From Akkermansia muciniphila (GTDB taxonomy: Bacteria; Verrucomicrobiota; Verrucomicrobiia; Verrucomicrobiales; Akkermansiaceae): a stretch of DNA of 51,849 nt. Shown here one piece after another: positions 41,675-51,849 of the stretch. The notes below the pieces were generated by a model. That model searched no databases and had not been told where the DNA came from. It saw only the letters and a list, made by a program, of their open reading frames with translations. A program made the position numbers and the translations under genes. Numbering within the stretch: the first letter of the stretch is position 1; every line of letters starts with the position of its first letter. The DNA is taken from the NCBI GenBank assembly GCA_945862285.1, contig CAMAYN010000003.1, positions 1 to 51,849 on the forward strand, given 5' to 3'.

Positions 41675-42667
41675 TCAGCTATGCGGCGAGGTGCTTGGAT
41701 TTTTCACATTGAGTTGATCTAATACTTTTGCCAAGCTTGCGACTGTACCTCCAATATCACTCAAGTTTGCAGGAATGATCATGGTGTTCGATTGCTTTGC
41801 TAGATTTCCAAATTGAAGCACATACTGTTCCGCGATACGCAGGTTAACGGCTTCTTTACCTCCGGGTTGCTCAATGGCAAAAGCAATTTGGCGAATCCCT
41901 TGCGCAGTGGCAGCAGCGAGCAACTCGATTTCTTTGGCTTTACCCTCGGCTTCATTGATTTGCTTGAGCTTTTGTGCCTCGGAATACTTAATGGTCTCCT
42001 GTTTCTGGCCCTCAGCAACGTTGATTTGCGCTTCACGTGCACCTTCTGACAAGGCGATCTGTGACCGCCTTTCACGCTCAGCTCGCATCTGTTTCTCTAG
42101 CGCATCCTGCACCGATTGTGGTGGTTTGATGTTGGCTATTTCGTAACGAGTAATCTTGAGCCCCCATGGCTCAGACGCTTTATCGAGCGCCGTAATAACA
42201 GATGCGTTCATAGTATCGCGCTCTTCAAACGTTTTATCGAGCTCTAACTTGCCAATCTCTGAACGTAGTGTTGTCTGTGCCAACTGTGAAGCCGCGTAGT
42301 AATAATTCTCAATACCATAGGAGGCCAGTTTTGGATCAAGCACTTGCATGTAAAGAATACCATCAATCTCAATCGCGATGTTATCCTTGGTAATACACAT
42401 TTGTGGTGGGACATCGATCGCCACCTCTTTCAACGAATGGCGATAGGCCACACGATCAATAAAAGGAATTAAAATGTGAAATCCAGCTTCGAGAGTGCGA
42501 TGGTATTTCCCGAGGCGCTCAATCACATGTGCTTGCCGCTGCGGGACAATTTTTGCCGTTTTTACCAATGCAATAATAATAAGAATGATCAAAGATATGG
42601 TAATGACAATGCCTGTAAAAGCGGTATTGCCTAGAATCAAAGGTAGGGTGTATATGGGTAGTGTCAT
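41675..42667 (-). CDS. SPFH/Band 7 (stomatin-like) membrane protein
   Basis: This 330-aa protein has one N-terminal membrane segment, then an SPFH domain (VPQRQAHVIERLGKYHRTLEAGFH, and VDVPPQ-type motif AIDVPPQMCITKDN) and a long Ala/Glu-rich coiled coil (REAQINVAEGQKQETIKYSEAQKL). This is the stomatin/QmcA branch, which forms membrane microdomain scaffolds and often controls proteases. It follows the NfeD gene on the same strand by 45 nt, a conserved pairing: NfeD proteins and stomatins work together in membrane quality control. Confidence 0.92.
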   Translation of the reverse strand: MTLPIYTLPLILGNTAFTGIVITISLIILIIIALVKTAKIVPQRQAHVIERLGKYHRTLEAGFHILIPFIDRVAYRHSLKEVAIDVPPQMCITKDNIAIEIDGILYMQVLDPKLASYGIENYYYAASQLAQTTLRSEIGKLELDKTFEERDTMNASVITALDKASEPWGLKITRYEIANIKPPQSVQDALEKQMRAERERRSQIALSEGAREAQINVAEGQKQETIKYSEAQKLKQINEAEGKAKEIELLAAATAQGIRQIAFAIEQPGGKEAVNLRIAEQYVLQFGNLAKQSNTMIIPANLSDIGGTVASLAKVLDQLNVKNPSTSPHS

Positions 42668-42712
42668 AATGAGATGTTAGAGGTGAATTGTTAGATCAAA
42701 ATCGATAGAAAA

Positions 42713-43144
42713 TTAGCGTGGTCGAACGTGCAAGGTGAGTCCTTCGCGGCGTTCAACGATAACCAAAGTGCGGGCTTCGATCGGTGAGAGTGAACGAGCA
42801 TTCCATTCCGTGCCTTTGATTTCGACTTTACCACTCGCATCGGTAATATGCGTAAGTGCTAAAATTTCCTTGCCTGTATATTCATCCTCGATTTCTCCAT
42901 TTGTCGATTGACCCACAAAGATCTTTTGCATTCTCTTACGCAATAGAAAAAGGAATAAAAGAGAGCTCACAAGAAAGACGATATTTTGGGATGTGAGAGT
43001 TGGCGTGATCTTTAGCCATGTCGTAAATGCCACCACCCATGCACCAACGCCAAAGAATACGACGAGAACCCCGGGTAGGGCAAACTCGGAAATGATTAAT
43101 ATGAAGCCTACTAAAAACCAAATGAGTTCTGGTGGAAAGTCCAT
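42713..43144 (-). CDS. NfeD family membrane protein
   Basis: This 143-aa short-form NfeD protein has three or four membrane segments in the first 85 residues (LIWFLVGFILIISEFALPG and following). A C-terminal OB-fold domain ends in TLHVRPR, with GKVEIKGTEWNARS typical of NfeD. There is no ClpP-like protease domain, so it is the short YbbK-type form. It is the first gene of a two-gene unit with the stomatin-like protein and probably interacts with it. Confidence 0.9.
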   Translation of the reverse strand: MDFPPELIWFLVGFILIISEFALPGVLVVFFGVGAWVVAFTTWLKITPTLTSQNIVFLVSSLLFLFLLRKRMQKIFVGQSTNGEIEDEYTGKEILALTHITDASGKVEIKGTEWNARSLSPIEARTLVIVERREGLTLHVRPR

Positions 43145-43311
43145 ACGCGGTGCATTCTGATACGAGTTGATGTTTTTGGCGATGAGAAAAATCGATTCCT
43201 TTTCAACTCAGAGTTCAATGCCACAGAATTGACTAACACAGTTTACGATGACTTTCTTTTGCATTGCGTTAATGAAGAATATTGATGATTTACTGCAAGG
43301 CAAACAAAACT

Positions 43312-46300
43312 ATGAAAGCAATTCTCGGACTCACATCTTTCTACATTTTTCTCTGCTTCTTCTTACTAAGAATCGCATTCGCCCAGACGATCATCTACTC
43401 AGAGGAATTCAACGGCGGCACGGAAAACATCAACACGACAGCTCCTGTTATACGTCCTGGCACTGAAACATGGACCGCCTCAGCGATTTTTAATGCCGAT
43501 GGCACTATTGATCGCCCCGCAAGTAACAACCAAGGCAGCATGACCTTACCCTTCGTTCCCGCAAATGGCTTCATCTACACACTGGATGCATCATTTGTCG
43601 GAGTGACAGGAAACACCAACTGGTTCGGTCTGGGATTTGCCAATGGCCAATCCGCTGGCAGCACTAGCAATGACCGCTTCCTAGGGACTACCGTCAGCGG
43701 CACCACTTGGATGCTCTTTCGCGGTGCCACTCCTGCCCCTCTCACCACCAACGGCAATAAAATCCAACGCGGACTAAATAATACAAATACTGCCGACTGG
43801 CTCGACACCACTCTCGGCGATCTCGAAGGTGGCGACATTGATATGCGGATCGTACTTGATACCACCGGCGGCACTGGCGCATGGAAAGCCACATGGTATG
43901 CCAAACTCCCGACTTCACCTGACTTCACCGTTGTTGGTGCCACCACCACCATTCCCCACGCGGCATCAAATTTCACCTCCGTTGGTATTGCCGCCTCCAA
44001 CACAAACCCCACCACCGGCACAGGTGGCTCTATTCAGAGTTTTTCGCTAAGCTCCTTCGCCCCTTCCAATGCAGCGCTCAAGCACCATTGGCGGCTTGAT
44101 GGCAATGCGCAGGATTCCCTTAGCATCGCGAATGGCACCGCACAAAACGGAGCATCCTTCACTGCAGGACGCTTCGGCCAAGCCGCTAGTCTTGATGGCA
44201 TCAACGATGTGATCTCTACTACCACTTCTGCAAATACGGTCATTCCTGCTTCCGATTATAGCTTGATGGCGTATGTCTTTTGGAGGGGTACGAACGGCAC
44301 GCGCGGCTACATTGCTGGTGGCCAAAACTCTGGTATCGAAGGCGAGGTCTTCACTATGGGCAAAGCCGCCAATGGCACCGACCACATTCTTTTCCTCAAT
44401 CTTCTCCCCAATGGTGGACAAGGAAATTCCATCGCCGAGTCACCCGTTGCTGCCATTTCTACTGGCACATGGCATCACGTCGCCTACACGGTCGATAGTG
44501 CCAATGGCACCACCCTCTACCTCGATGGCGCCGTCATAGCCACCAATCCCGCACGCACCACACACACACCCGCGACCACCTTTTTCACGATCGGCAATAA
44601 CCCTAATACGGGCTCGCCCAATCCCTTCGATGGCTTGATCGATGACGTCGCAGTCTTCACCGGTGTGCTCAGCCCCTTGCAAATCAACAGCGCCCGCAAC
44701 CTCGGTGCACAAAATTTCAATGGCGCCGACAGCACACCGCCCACCGTAATCAGCAGGACACCCCATGCCGCAACAGGCATTTACCCCGGCAGCGACCTGA
44801 GAACCACCTTTAGCGAGGACGTCATCCTCAAGCCCGGCGGCACTGTCACCCTCCGTAACCTCAGCGTGCCTTCTGGAAGTTCCGACATCACCATCACCCT
44901 GCCCGATCCACGAGTCACCTTGAGTTCCCGCAACCTCGTAATCCATCCCTCCGCCAACCTACCATTTAATACCAACATTGCCGTTCGTATCAGCGCAAAT
45001 GCCATCGAAGATACCGCAACTCCCGCCAACGCCTTCGCTGGCATCACAAATGACACCACATGGACATTTACAACCGTCGCGCAAGACTTCACCGCGCCGA
45101 TTATCACCCTCCGATCCCCGATCGACAACGCCACTAACGTCTCGCGCTCTGCCACTATCACCGCCACCTTCGATGAAGCTATTATCCGCGGAAGCGGAAA
45201 TATTACTATCAAAGATCTCACCGATGGCACGACCACACAGGTTATTCCTGTTACCGACACTGGACGCGTCACGATCAACGGCAATCTCCTCACGATCACC
45301 CCTCTCACGACTCTGGGTGCGGGAAAAAATTACGCCGTGCAAATCGCCGCCGGAGCTGTAAAAAATTTCAGCGATCTCAATTTCGTAGGAATTCCCGCCA
45401 ACGATGACACTACCTGGAATTTTCAAACCCAAAGCTCTAGACCTAATGTCATTTTCATGCTCGCCGATGACCAATCTTGGTACGATTACAGCTTCATGCG
45501 CCGCCCCAGTGTGGAACAGACTGCCATCAACATGCAAACCCGCTCAAATACCAACATTCCGAAGGTAGCGAAAACACCCGCCATTGATCGCCTTGCCGAC
45601 GAAGGCCTCGCCTTCATCCACGGTTACACGGCCCCCGTCTGTCGCCCTACCCTGATGTCCATCATCACCGGCACGCACCTCCATCAGCACTGGATCGTCG
45701 GTAACGATCTCGTCAATTTTCGCGGCACTGGAAATACACGCCTGAACGACAGCACACTTGAGGCCCGCATCCTCGCCTTCAACCCACTCACCCGCACACT
45801 ATCAAGCCAACTCGGCTACACCAGCTTCCAGACCGGAAAATGGTGGGAAGGCGACTTTGCCTACGGCGGCTTTACCCAAGGTGACACCCGCAGTAGCACC
45901 ACCCCATCAACACGACCTGCGCAATGGAATCCTGCCTCAGGTGGAACATATCTTCCACCCGGTGGCTATGTCCGCGCCCGCCAAGGCGACTGGGGGCTGA
46001 TGACAGGCCGAGTTGACTATGTGAATGGCATTGCTGCTCCGGCACATCCCATACCTTATGCAAACACCGTCAAAACAGCCACGGATTTTATCAACACGCA
46101 AGTCGCAGCCGATCAACCCTTTTTCCTCTGGTATGCGCCCTACCTCCCGCACGATCCCTTTGACCCTCCTGTGGAAATGAGAAATCAATATAACGCACTT
46201 GGACTGAACAATACCGATGCAAATTTTTACGCCAACATCGAGCGCCTCGACGGCGGAATCAATGCGATCCTGCAACACCTTGATACAAAAGGCATCACTA

Positions 46301-47238
46301 ACAACACCATCATCGTTTATATCTGCGACAACGGGCGCCAATTTAACACTCCCAACACAGAAGGGAAAACCTCGCCCTACGATAGCGGTGCACGAACGCC
46401 CATCATCGTCCGCTGGCCAGATCGCATCAAGCCCGGCGGCATCATTGAGCCTCAAATCATTCGTACTCCCGTTCACATGGTGGATATAGCGCCGACGATT
46501 CACCACGCCCTCGGTCTGCCCATTCCACCAGAAATGCAAGGCATCAACCTACTGGATCCCGCCGCAGTGTCTGCTCGCAGCACCGTTTTTGGCTCGGATC
46601 ATGATGTAGAAATTATTACCCTCAGCGATCCCACAGAATCCTTGCAAAATCGCTGGGCTGTTCGCAATGGCTGGAAGCTGATTCTCAACACCTCAGGCAC
46701 CAGAGAACTCTACCGCCTCTACAATGGCACCACTCCCGTTGATCCACACGAAAGAGTTAATCTTGCTACCAGCAATACACAACTCGTTAACGAGTTGACT
46801 ATGGAAATCGTCAACTGGTACTCCCCCTCGCCTAACAGCTACAGTTCATGGATTGGCGATGCCGCCCTGGGCATTGCGGTAGGCAACCGCGGCTTCGCCA
46901 CGGACCTCGATGGAGATGGCCTCTCGAATGGTCTCGAAGCCTGGTTCGGCAGTGATCCACGTAATGCCAACACCGGTCTCGTAGAAATTGCCACCAACGG
47001 CCTGACGACCACCTTCCGCCATCCGCACAATCCTCAGGCACCCAGTGACATCACAGGAACCTACGAATGGTCGCCCGACATGGTAACATGGTATCTCGGT
47101 AACGGCATCGCTGGACCACCCGCAGGAGCGCGAGTGAACATTGTAGCGAATCATGCACAAAACCGCGCCACCGTAAGCGCGACTTCCACCGTGGCTCTTC
47201 CTCGCTTATTCCTCCGTGCACGCGTCAACCAAAACTAA
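43312..47238 (+). CDS. Giant secreted LamG / Big_5 / sulfatase protein
   Basis: The ATG at 43312 (MKAILGLTSFYIFL) gives a signal peptide cut near IAFAQ and 1308 aa; the track starts ten codons too early. Order: a concanavalin-like region (25-255), LamG (260-430), two Big_5 Ig-like domains (about 445-680), a sulfatase domain (710-1170), and a DLDGDG calcium-binding motif with a beta domain ending RLFLRARVNQN. The sulfatase has MLADDQSW (metal), YAPYLPHDPF and YICDNGRQ. The maturation motif region is APVCRPTLMS: Cys777 and Pro are kept, but the Arg of CxPxR is replaced by Leu. Activity needs testing. It may act on sulfated polysaccharides. Confidence 0.88.
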   Translation: MKAILGLTSFYIFLCFFLLRIAFAQTIIYSEEFNGGTENINTTAPVIRPGTETWTASAIFNADGTIDRPASNNQGSMTLPFVPANGFIYTLDASFVGVTGNTNWFGLGFANGQSAGSTSNDRFLGTTVSGTTWMLFRGATPAPLTTNGNKIQRGLNNTNTADWLDTTLGDLEGGDIDMRIVLDTTGGTGAWKATWYAKLPTSPDFTVVGATTTIPHAASNFTSVGIAASNTNPTTGTGGSIQSFSLSSFAPSNAALKHHWRLDGNAQDSLSIANGTAQNGASFTAGRFGQAASLDGINDVISTTTSANTVIPASDYSLMAYVFWRGTNGTRGYIAGGQNSGIEGEVFTMGKAANGTDHILFLNLLPNGGQGNSIAESPVAAISTGTWHHVAYTVDSANGTTLYLDGAVIATNPARTTHTPATTFFTIGNNPNTGSPNPFDGLIDDVAVFTGVLSPLQINSARNLGAQNFNGADSTPPTVISRTPHAATGIYPGSDLRTTFSEDVILKPGGTVTLRNLSVPSGSSDITITLPDPRVTLSSRNLVIHPSANLPFNTNIAVRISANAIEDTATPANAFAGITNDTTWTFTTVAQDFTAPIITLRSPIDNATNVSRSATITATFDEAIIRGSGNITIKDLTDGTTTQVIPVTDTGRVTINGNLLTITPLTTLGAGKNYAVQIAAGAVKNFSDLNFVGIPANDDTTWNFQTQSSRPNVIFMLADDQSWYDYSFMRRPSVEQTAINMQTRSNTNIPKVAKTPAIDRLADEGLAFIHGYTAPVCRPTLMSIITGTHLHQHWIVGNDLVNFRGTGNTRLNDSTLEARILAFNPLTRTLSSQLGYTSFQTGKWWEGDFAYGGFTQGDTRSSTTPSTRPAQWNPASGGTYLPPGGYVRARQGDWGLMTGRVDYVNGIAAPAHPIPYANTVKTATDFINTQVAADQPFFLWYAPYLPHDPFDPPVEMRNQYNALGLNNTDANFYANIERLDGGINAILQHLDTKGITNNTIIVYICDNGRQFNTPNTEGKTSPYDSGARTPIIVRWPDRIKPGGIIEPQIIRTPVHMVDIAPTIHHALGLPIPPEMQGINLLDPAAVSARSTVFGSDHDVEIITLSDPTESLQNRWAVRNGWKLILNTSGTRELYRLYNGTTPVDPHERVNLATSNTQLVNELTMEIVNWYSPSPNSYSSWIGDAALGIAVGNRGFATDLDGDGLSNGLEAWFGSDPRNANTGLVEIATNGLTTTFRHPHNPQAPSDITGTYEWSPDMVTWYLGNGIAGPPAGARVNIVANHAQNRATVSATSTVALPRLFLRARVNQN

Positions 47239-47290
47239 CGAGTGTATGGTAAAATCGATCAGCCAGCATCACCCGATCTACATTTTGCCA

Positions 47291-47989
47291 TTACTTCGGT
47301 TCTTGAAATAGCAACTTTGTCTCAGACGCGACACGACCGTTTTCTGGCTGAAGTGTGCTGACATTCATTTGTTTTAGCGTGTAGATGGCATTTCCCGCTT
47401 GATCCTTACCGATCTTCATAACATCTGTCACTTCGAAGCGTTTCAGCGGCTTGCCGTTCTTATCGAAGCCTTCGATTTTCATGAATGCGCCAAATTTTTT
47501 ATGCACCCAGACGTAGATCACTTTATAGGCACCTTCTACTCCGGGATTGTCGAGGCGGATTTTATAGCAACCATGTACCCCGACGTTTTCCTCCCCCTCA
47601 AGTTTCGGGTTTTTCCAGTAGAAAAAACGCAAGGCTAAATCCTCGTAAGTTAGATCCATACCCATGATCGGCTCGGCAAGGCGTTTTGCTGGAAATTCTT
47701 TCTGTTTGCCATCGATCATTTCCAACAATTTGCATTCCTTATCGTTCATCTGCATGTGAAAAGCCGACCACGCTTTGCCATCGGATACCTGAAACTGGAT
47801 ATTTTTTCCCCGCATAAATAAAGCAACCGGCACCTTTAGACCTTTTTTGCTCATGGAACCCTCAAGATCCGATTGTTGCAGGGCTGCTAACATCTTCGCG
47901 CCTTGCATCAATTGTTCTGCGTTGGGATTTTGTCCGCAAACGGGCAAGGCGAGAAAGCATGAAAGTAAAATTGTTAGGAAATATTTCAT
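47291..47989 (-). CDS. LolA-like outer membrane lipoprotein-sorting protein
   Basis: This 232-aa protein has a signal peptide ([20 protein letters not shown]). The rest is mainly beta-strand, with the [19 protein letters not shown] motif characteristic of the outer-membrane lipoprotein-sorting (LolA/LolB-like) family found with exporters. Those proteins hold lipid-modified cargo in the periplasm. The gene is alone, convergent with the sulfatase gene and divergent from the serine dehydratase gene. No lipobox Cys is placed to make it a lipoprotein itself. Confidence 0.8.
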   Translation of the reverse strand: MKYFLTILLSCFLALPVCGQNPNAEQLMQGAKMLAALQQSDLEGSMSKKGLKVPVALFMRGKNIQFQVSDGKAWSAFHMQMNDKECKLLEMIDGKQKEFPAKRLAEPIMGMDLTYEDLALRFFYWKNPKLEGEENVGVHGCYKIRLDNPGVEGAYKVIYVWVHKKFGAFMKIEGFDKNGKPLKRFEVTDVMKIGKDQAGNAIYTLKQMNVSTLQPENGRVASETKLLFQEPK

Positions 47990-48093
47990 TAGTGCGTGGT
48001 TGGTTTTATTCTACGGCTACCGCTTTGACAAGTTCAGCGGTGATTCGATTCAATTTTTTTTACAATCGGCATAGAACCTGCTATGGCATCGGC

Positions 48094-49467
<1,374 letters not shown>

Positions 49468-49479
49468 GACTGCCGCCAG

Positions 49480-49860
49480 ATGATTTTCGGCATAGGCATA
49501 GACATCGTAGAAATCCCACGTATTGCGGCATCGATCCAAGAGCTTGGAGATCGATTTCTCCAGCGGATTTTTACTCTATCGGAAAGAGAATACTGCTCAC
49601 GTTACCAAAATCCCACACCTCATTTCGCCGCTCGATTTGCCGCAAAAGAAGCCATCGCCAAGGCACTTGGCACGGGGCTAGGAAAGGATGTTTCGTGGTT
49701 GGATTTAGAAATTCGCCGTACCGAGCAAGGTGCACCCTATCTGCACATCTCAGGTAATGCTGCGGCATTTTGTGAAAAAAATGGCATCGGTGAAATCAAA
49801 ATTACCCTTACTCACACCAGTGAATATGCTGCCGCGAATGCTGTAGCAATATGGAAATAA
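49480..49860 (+). CDS. acpS: Holo-[acyl-carrier-protein] synthase
   Basis: This 126-aa enzyme transfers the 4'-phosphopantetheine group from CoA to acyl carrier protein. It has the magnesium-binding N-terminus GIGIDIVEIPRI, the RFAAKEAIAKALGTGL helix with the second metal ligand Glu, and the ITLTHTSEYAAA segment. Full length for the trimeric AcpS family. Only 1 nt separates its stop from the stop of the convergent regulator gene. Confidence 0.94.
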   Translation: MIFGIGIDIVEIPRIAASIQELGDRFLQRIFTLSEREYCSRYQNPTPHFAARFAAKEAIAKALGTGLGKDVSWLDLEIRRTEQGAPYLHISGNAAAFCEKNGIGEIKITLTHTSEYAAANAVAIWK

Positions 49861-49861
49861 T

Positions 49862-50452
49862 TTACGCGGGACGCAGAGTCGCTAAATACGCCTTTACCGA
49901 ACGCAAACAGGCGGTTACGGCGTCGAAGCCACTCATGCGTTGCTGCCATGCCATCCCTTGCGCGAGACTAAGAATCATCTGCGCCTCATCACCAGCCCGC
50001 ACCGCTGGGTGAACGGTTTTTGCCTTCTGTCCATACTCCAGTGCCTTCATGACAATTTCATGCCACTCGATGTAGAAATTTTTCATGAGATTCTTGAGTT
50101 CCAAAGAATTTTCCAGCCCACACGACGACCATGAAAAATAAAAAATCCGTTCTCCTTCGGGTGAAAGCATGAGCGAAAAAATTTCTTCTAATCGGGAAAG
50201 AGGATCGGGATTTCTTTCGAGCGAATTTCTCCACACTTCCTCTAAAATGGCGGGGATGACAGAATCATACCATTGACGAGCCAAGTCTTCCTTCGAAGAA
50301 AAGTGATGAAACAAGGCACCTTTGGTAATTCCCGCATCAGCAATAATTTGGTTGAGGCGAGCACCCTCATAGCCATTGTGCAACAATTCCCGCCCCGCTT
50401 GTTCTAAAACACGCGATTTCAACCCGAGTGGATCATTTTTTCTCTTGGACAT
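49862..50452 (-). CDS. TetR-family transcriptional regulator
   Basis: The ATG at 50452 (MSKRKNDPLGLKSRVL) gives 196 aa; the track starts 12 codons earlier. Residues 15-65 are a TetR helix-turn-helix (ELLHNGYEGARLNQIIADAGITKGALFHHFSSKEDL). The C-terminal helical ligand-binding half is divergent and does not reveal an inducer. It is monocistronic, convergent with acpS and codirectional with parA. A short dyad (AACC-N4-GGTT) sits 17 nt before the start and may be its own operator. Confidence 0.88.
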   Translation of the reverse strand: MSKRKNDPLGLKSRVLEQAGRELLHNGYEGARLNQIIADAGITKGALFHHFSSKEDLARQWYDSVIPAILEEVWRNSLERNPDPLSRLEEIFSLMLSPEGERIFYFSWSSCGLENSLELKNLMKNFYIEWHEIVMKALEYGQKAKTVHPAVRAGDEAQMILSLAQGMAWQQRMSGFDAVTACLRSVKAYLATLRPA

Positions 50453-50468
50453 GGAATGATAAATAACC

Positions 50469-50480
50469 AACCAGATGGTT
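50469..50480. promoter_or_regulatory. Possible TetR operator
   Basis: AACCAGATGGTT is a dyad with 4-bp arms and a 4-bp spacer, within ACCAACCAGATGGTTTG. Placement 17 nt upstream of the regulator start fits autoregulation. Short palindromes arise by chance, so this is only a candidate. Confidence 0.3.
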
Positions 50481-50624
50481 TGACGCAAGAGGAAAGTGGA
50501 TTAGTGAAATATAAAAATTTTCCGAACTAACAACATTTTCGCTGATTTACCATAGCAGAACTACGCATCGCCCTGCTATTTCACCCATCACTGGGAGATG
50601 CAATCAAAAGCAGCATGTGAAATG

Positions 50625-51404
50625 TTACGCAGTTGCAATTCCGTGTCTGGATAAAAACTCCTTGCCTAATTCTAAATACGCTTGCGCTCCCAATCCATAT
50701 TGATCGTGTTCAAAAATCGTCCTCCCATGGCTCGGTGCTTCGCCCAGTCGGATGCTTCGTGGGATGAATGTTTTATACATTTCTTGCGGAAAATAATTGT
50801 TCACTTCTTCTACAACTTGGCGGGATAAATTTGTTCTCGCATCATACATGGTCATTACGATGCCCTCCAATTTTAAATCTGGACTTGCACCAGATGCCTT
50901 GATTTGCTCTAAAACATGAACAATTTTCGCCAAGCCTTCTAGGCCAAACCATTCGCACTGTAAGGGAATTACCACTTCATCCGCTGAGGCTAACGCTGAG
51001 GTCATTAATACTCCAAGCGATGGAGGTGTATCCAAGATGCAAAAATCAAATAAATCATTCGGCTTCAATCCCTGCAGTAATACGCGCAGCCGAGTTAGGT
51101 GATCATCCGCACGCGCTAGCTCAATTTCTACCCCAGCTAAATCCATCGACGATGGAATGAGCCACATTCTTTCCAAACGAGATGGCTGGATTTTTTCCCG
51201 AATATCACATTCTCCCAATAGGACGGGGTATAAAGTATCGCCCCCCTCCGCTTCAGCCCCTAGCCCACTGGTCGTGTTGGCTTGTGGATCAAGATCGATC
51301 AGTAATACGCGTTGACCTAATAAGGTCAATGCCGCTGATAGGTTAATGGCAGTCGTCGTTTTTCCTACGCCACCTTTTTGATTCCCTATTGCGATAACTT
51401 TCAT
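50625..51404 (-). CDS. parA: ParA/Soj family chromosome-partitioning ATPase
   Basis: This 259-aa cytoplasmic ATPase has the deviant Walker A GNQKGGVGKTTTAIN at its N-terminus, LLIDLDPQANTTSG, and LDTPPSLG as the A' and B motifs. The length and absence of an N-terminal DNA-binding domain make it a chromosomal Soj-type ParA. It would segregate origins together with ParB, whose gene is not downstream in this window; the neighbour on that side is the TetR regulator. It is divergent from the partial secreted-protein gene at the window end. Confidence 0.93.
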   Translation of the reverse strand: MKVIAIGNQKGGVGKTTTAINLSAALTLLGQRVLLIDLDPQANTTSGLGAEAEGGDTLYPVLLGECDIREKIQPSRLERMWLIPSSMDLAGVEIELARADDHLTRLRVLLQGLKPNDLFDFCILDTPPSLGVLMTSALASADEVVIPLQCEWFGLEGLAKIVHVLEQIKASGASPDLKLEGIVMTMYDARTNLSRQVVEEVNNYFPQEMYKTFIPRSIRLGEAPSHGRTIFEHDQYGLGAQAYLELGKEFLSRHGIATA

Positions 51405-51525
51405 ATTCCGCGCACATCCTCGAACTTCTTGTCTCTCATGGCAATAAAATTGAGTGGCGGGAGAAAATTACTTTTGAAATGATTTGCCACGCGGGAAGCG
51501 AGGCGTTACGATAAAACTATCATTT

Positions 51526-51849
51526 ATGAAGAAAAAACTGCTATCTCTTTTATTTCTTGGTGCGATGGTGTTCGCGATTGCACAGTCCGTTCCTACGCAA
51601 GATGAGCCAATCCCGCAGTCGCAGCAGGCGGAGAATGAGGACTACCTTCGTGATCGGGTTGAAGATGCATTTACCGCAGCTTTACCTAGGATGATCCAAT
51701 GCCAGTTTGAATGCGTGGAGGTCTCCCATAAGGAACTGACAAAATTACTATTCCTGCGTGACCAAAGCCTTGCAGATGCGACGAAATTACGAAAGGAACT
51801 CCAAGAAATGGTCGCCACAGATCAAGCGCAAGTGGTTGATACAATGATG
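51526..51849 (+). CDS. Secreted hypothetical protein (3' end off window)
   Basis: Manual translation from the ATG at 51526 is open to the window edge (108 codons) and is not in the ORF track. It begins MKKKLLSLLFLGAMVFAIA, a clear signal peptide, followed by a Gln/Glu/Pro-rich segment. Then comes a helical part with two Cys (MIQCQFECVEV) and a charged region (LADATKLRKELQEM) that may form a coiled coil. I do not recognise the family. It is divergent from parA, with 121 nt between the two starts. Confidence 0.7.
   Translation, partial: MKKKLLSLLFLGAMVFAIAQSVPTQDEPIPQSQQAENEDYLRDRVEDAFTAALPRMIQCQFECVEVSHKELTKLLFLRDQSLADATKLRKELQEMVATDQAQVVDTMM

Noticed and set aside
47959-48093. N-terminal extension of sdaA in the ORF track
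   Set aside because: It overlaps the start of the divergent LolA-like gene and precedes the normal SdaA N-terminus by 45 residues.
50552-50579. Hairpin ATAGCAG...CTGCTAT downstream of parA as terminator
   Set aside because: Seven-bp stem, 14-nt loop and no T-run; too weak to call.

Overview
The window looks like a chromosomal segment of a member of the Verrucomicrobiota. The pointers are a Verru_Chthon cassette protein A, an autotransporter-type beta-strand-repeat protein with a PEP-CTERM-like sorting tail, giant LamG/Ig/Calx-beta/DNRLRE secreted proteins, a secreted sulfatase, few Shine-Dalgarno sites and several TTG/GTG starts. No rRNA, tRNA, CRISPR array, prophage or intact insertion sequence was seen.

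Layout. 0-3 kb (minus): a GldA/GldF/GldG-type ABC exporter operon, its GldG-like gene cut by the window edge. 3-4.1 kb: an eboA-eboB-like pair with no other ebo genes beside it. 4.2-6.8 kb: FtsK DNA translocase. 6.8-7.5 kb: an AbrB/MazE-type antitoxin with a Doc toxin behind two perfect palindromes. 7.5-9.4 kb (minus): two unknown membrane proteins and a small helical protein. 9.6-10.6 kb: a family 9 glycosyltransferase. 10.9-13.6 kb: phosphonoacetate hydrolase (phnA) and phosphonoacetaldehyde dehydrogenase (phnY).

13.8-37.3 kb is dominated by very large secreted proteins: the 1212-aa beta-strand-repeat protein, a 1788-aa LamG + metallophosphoesterase + Calx-beta protein with a TPR lipoprotein-like partner, a secreted PhoD-like phosphatase, and a four-gene minus-strand block. 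That block runs from a 1787-aa DNRLRE/LamG protein through a metallophosphoesterase-LamG protein and a Verru_Chthon protein A to a secreted glycerophosphodiester phosphodiesterase. 37.5-41.2 kb holds a small secreted protein, a PhnZ-like HD-domain oxygenase, a DUF5690-type MFS transporter and the alcohol dehydrogenase of the phosphonate-associated TIGR03366 type.

Taken together, 10.9-41.2 kb reads as an organophosphorus-scavenging island: surface phosphomono-/diesterases release phosphate from polymers or lipids, and two separate phosphonate modules (phnA-phnY and phnZ-like/transporter/dehydrogenase) break C-P bonds inside the cell. A GTGACA-N4-TGTCAC dyad lies upstream of two of the giant genes, with a degraded form before the third. 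It partly resembles a Pho box. This integrated reading is an inference.

41.7-51.8 kb returns mostly to housekeeping: a stomatin/NfeD pair, a giant secreted sulfatase, a LolA-like protein, L-serine dehydratase, holo-ACP synthase, a TetR regulator, ParA and a partial secreted protein. Notable oddities are a 136-bp decayed copy of the glycosyltransferase 3' end 31 kb from its parent, a mosaic 22/23-bp tandem repeat, an 11-bp G tract inside a giant gene, a sulfatase lacking the Arg of its maturation motif, a dehydrogenase lacking its structural-zinc cysteines, and an acidic insert in the FtsK motor.
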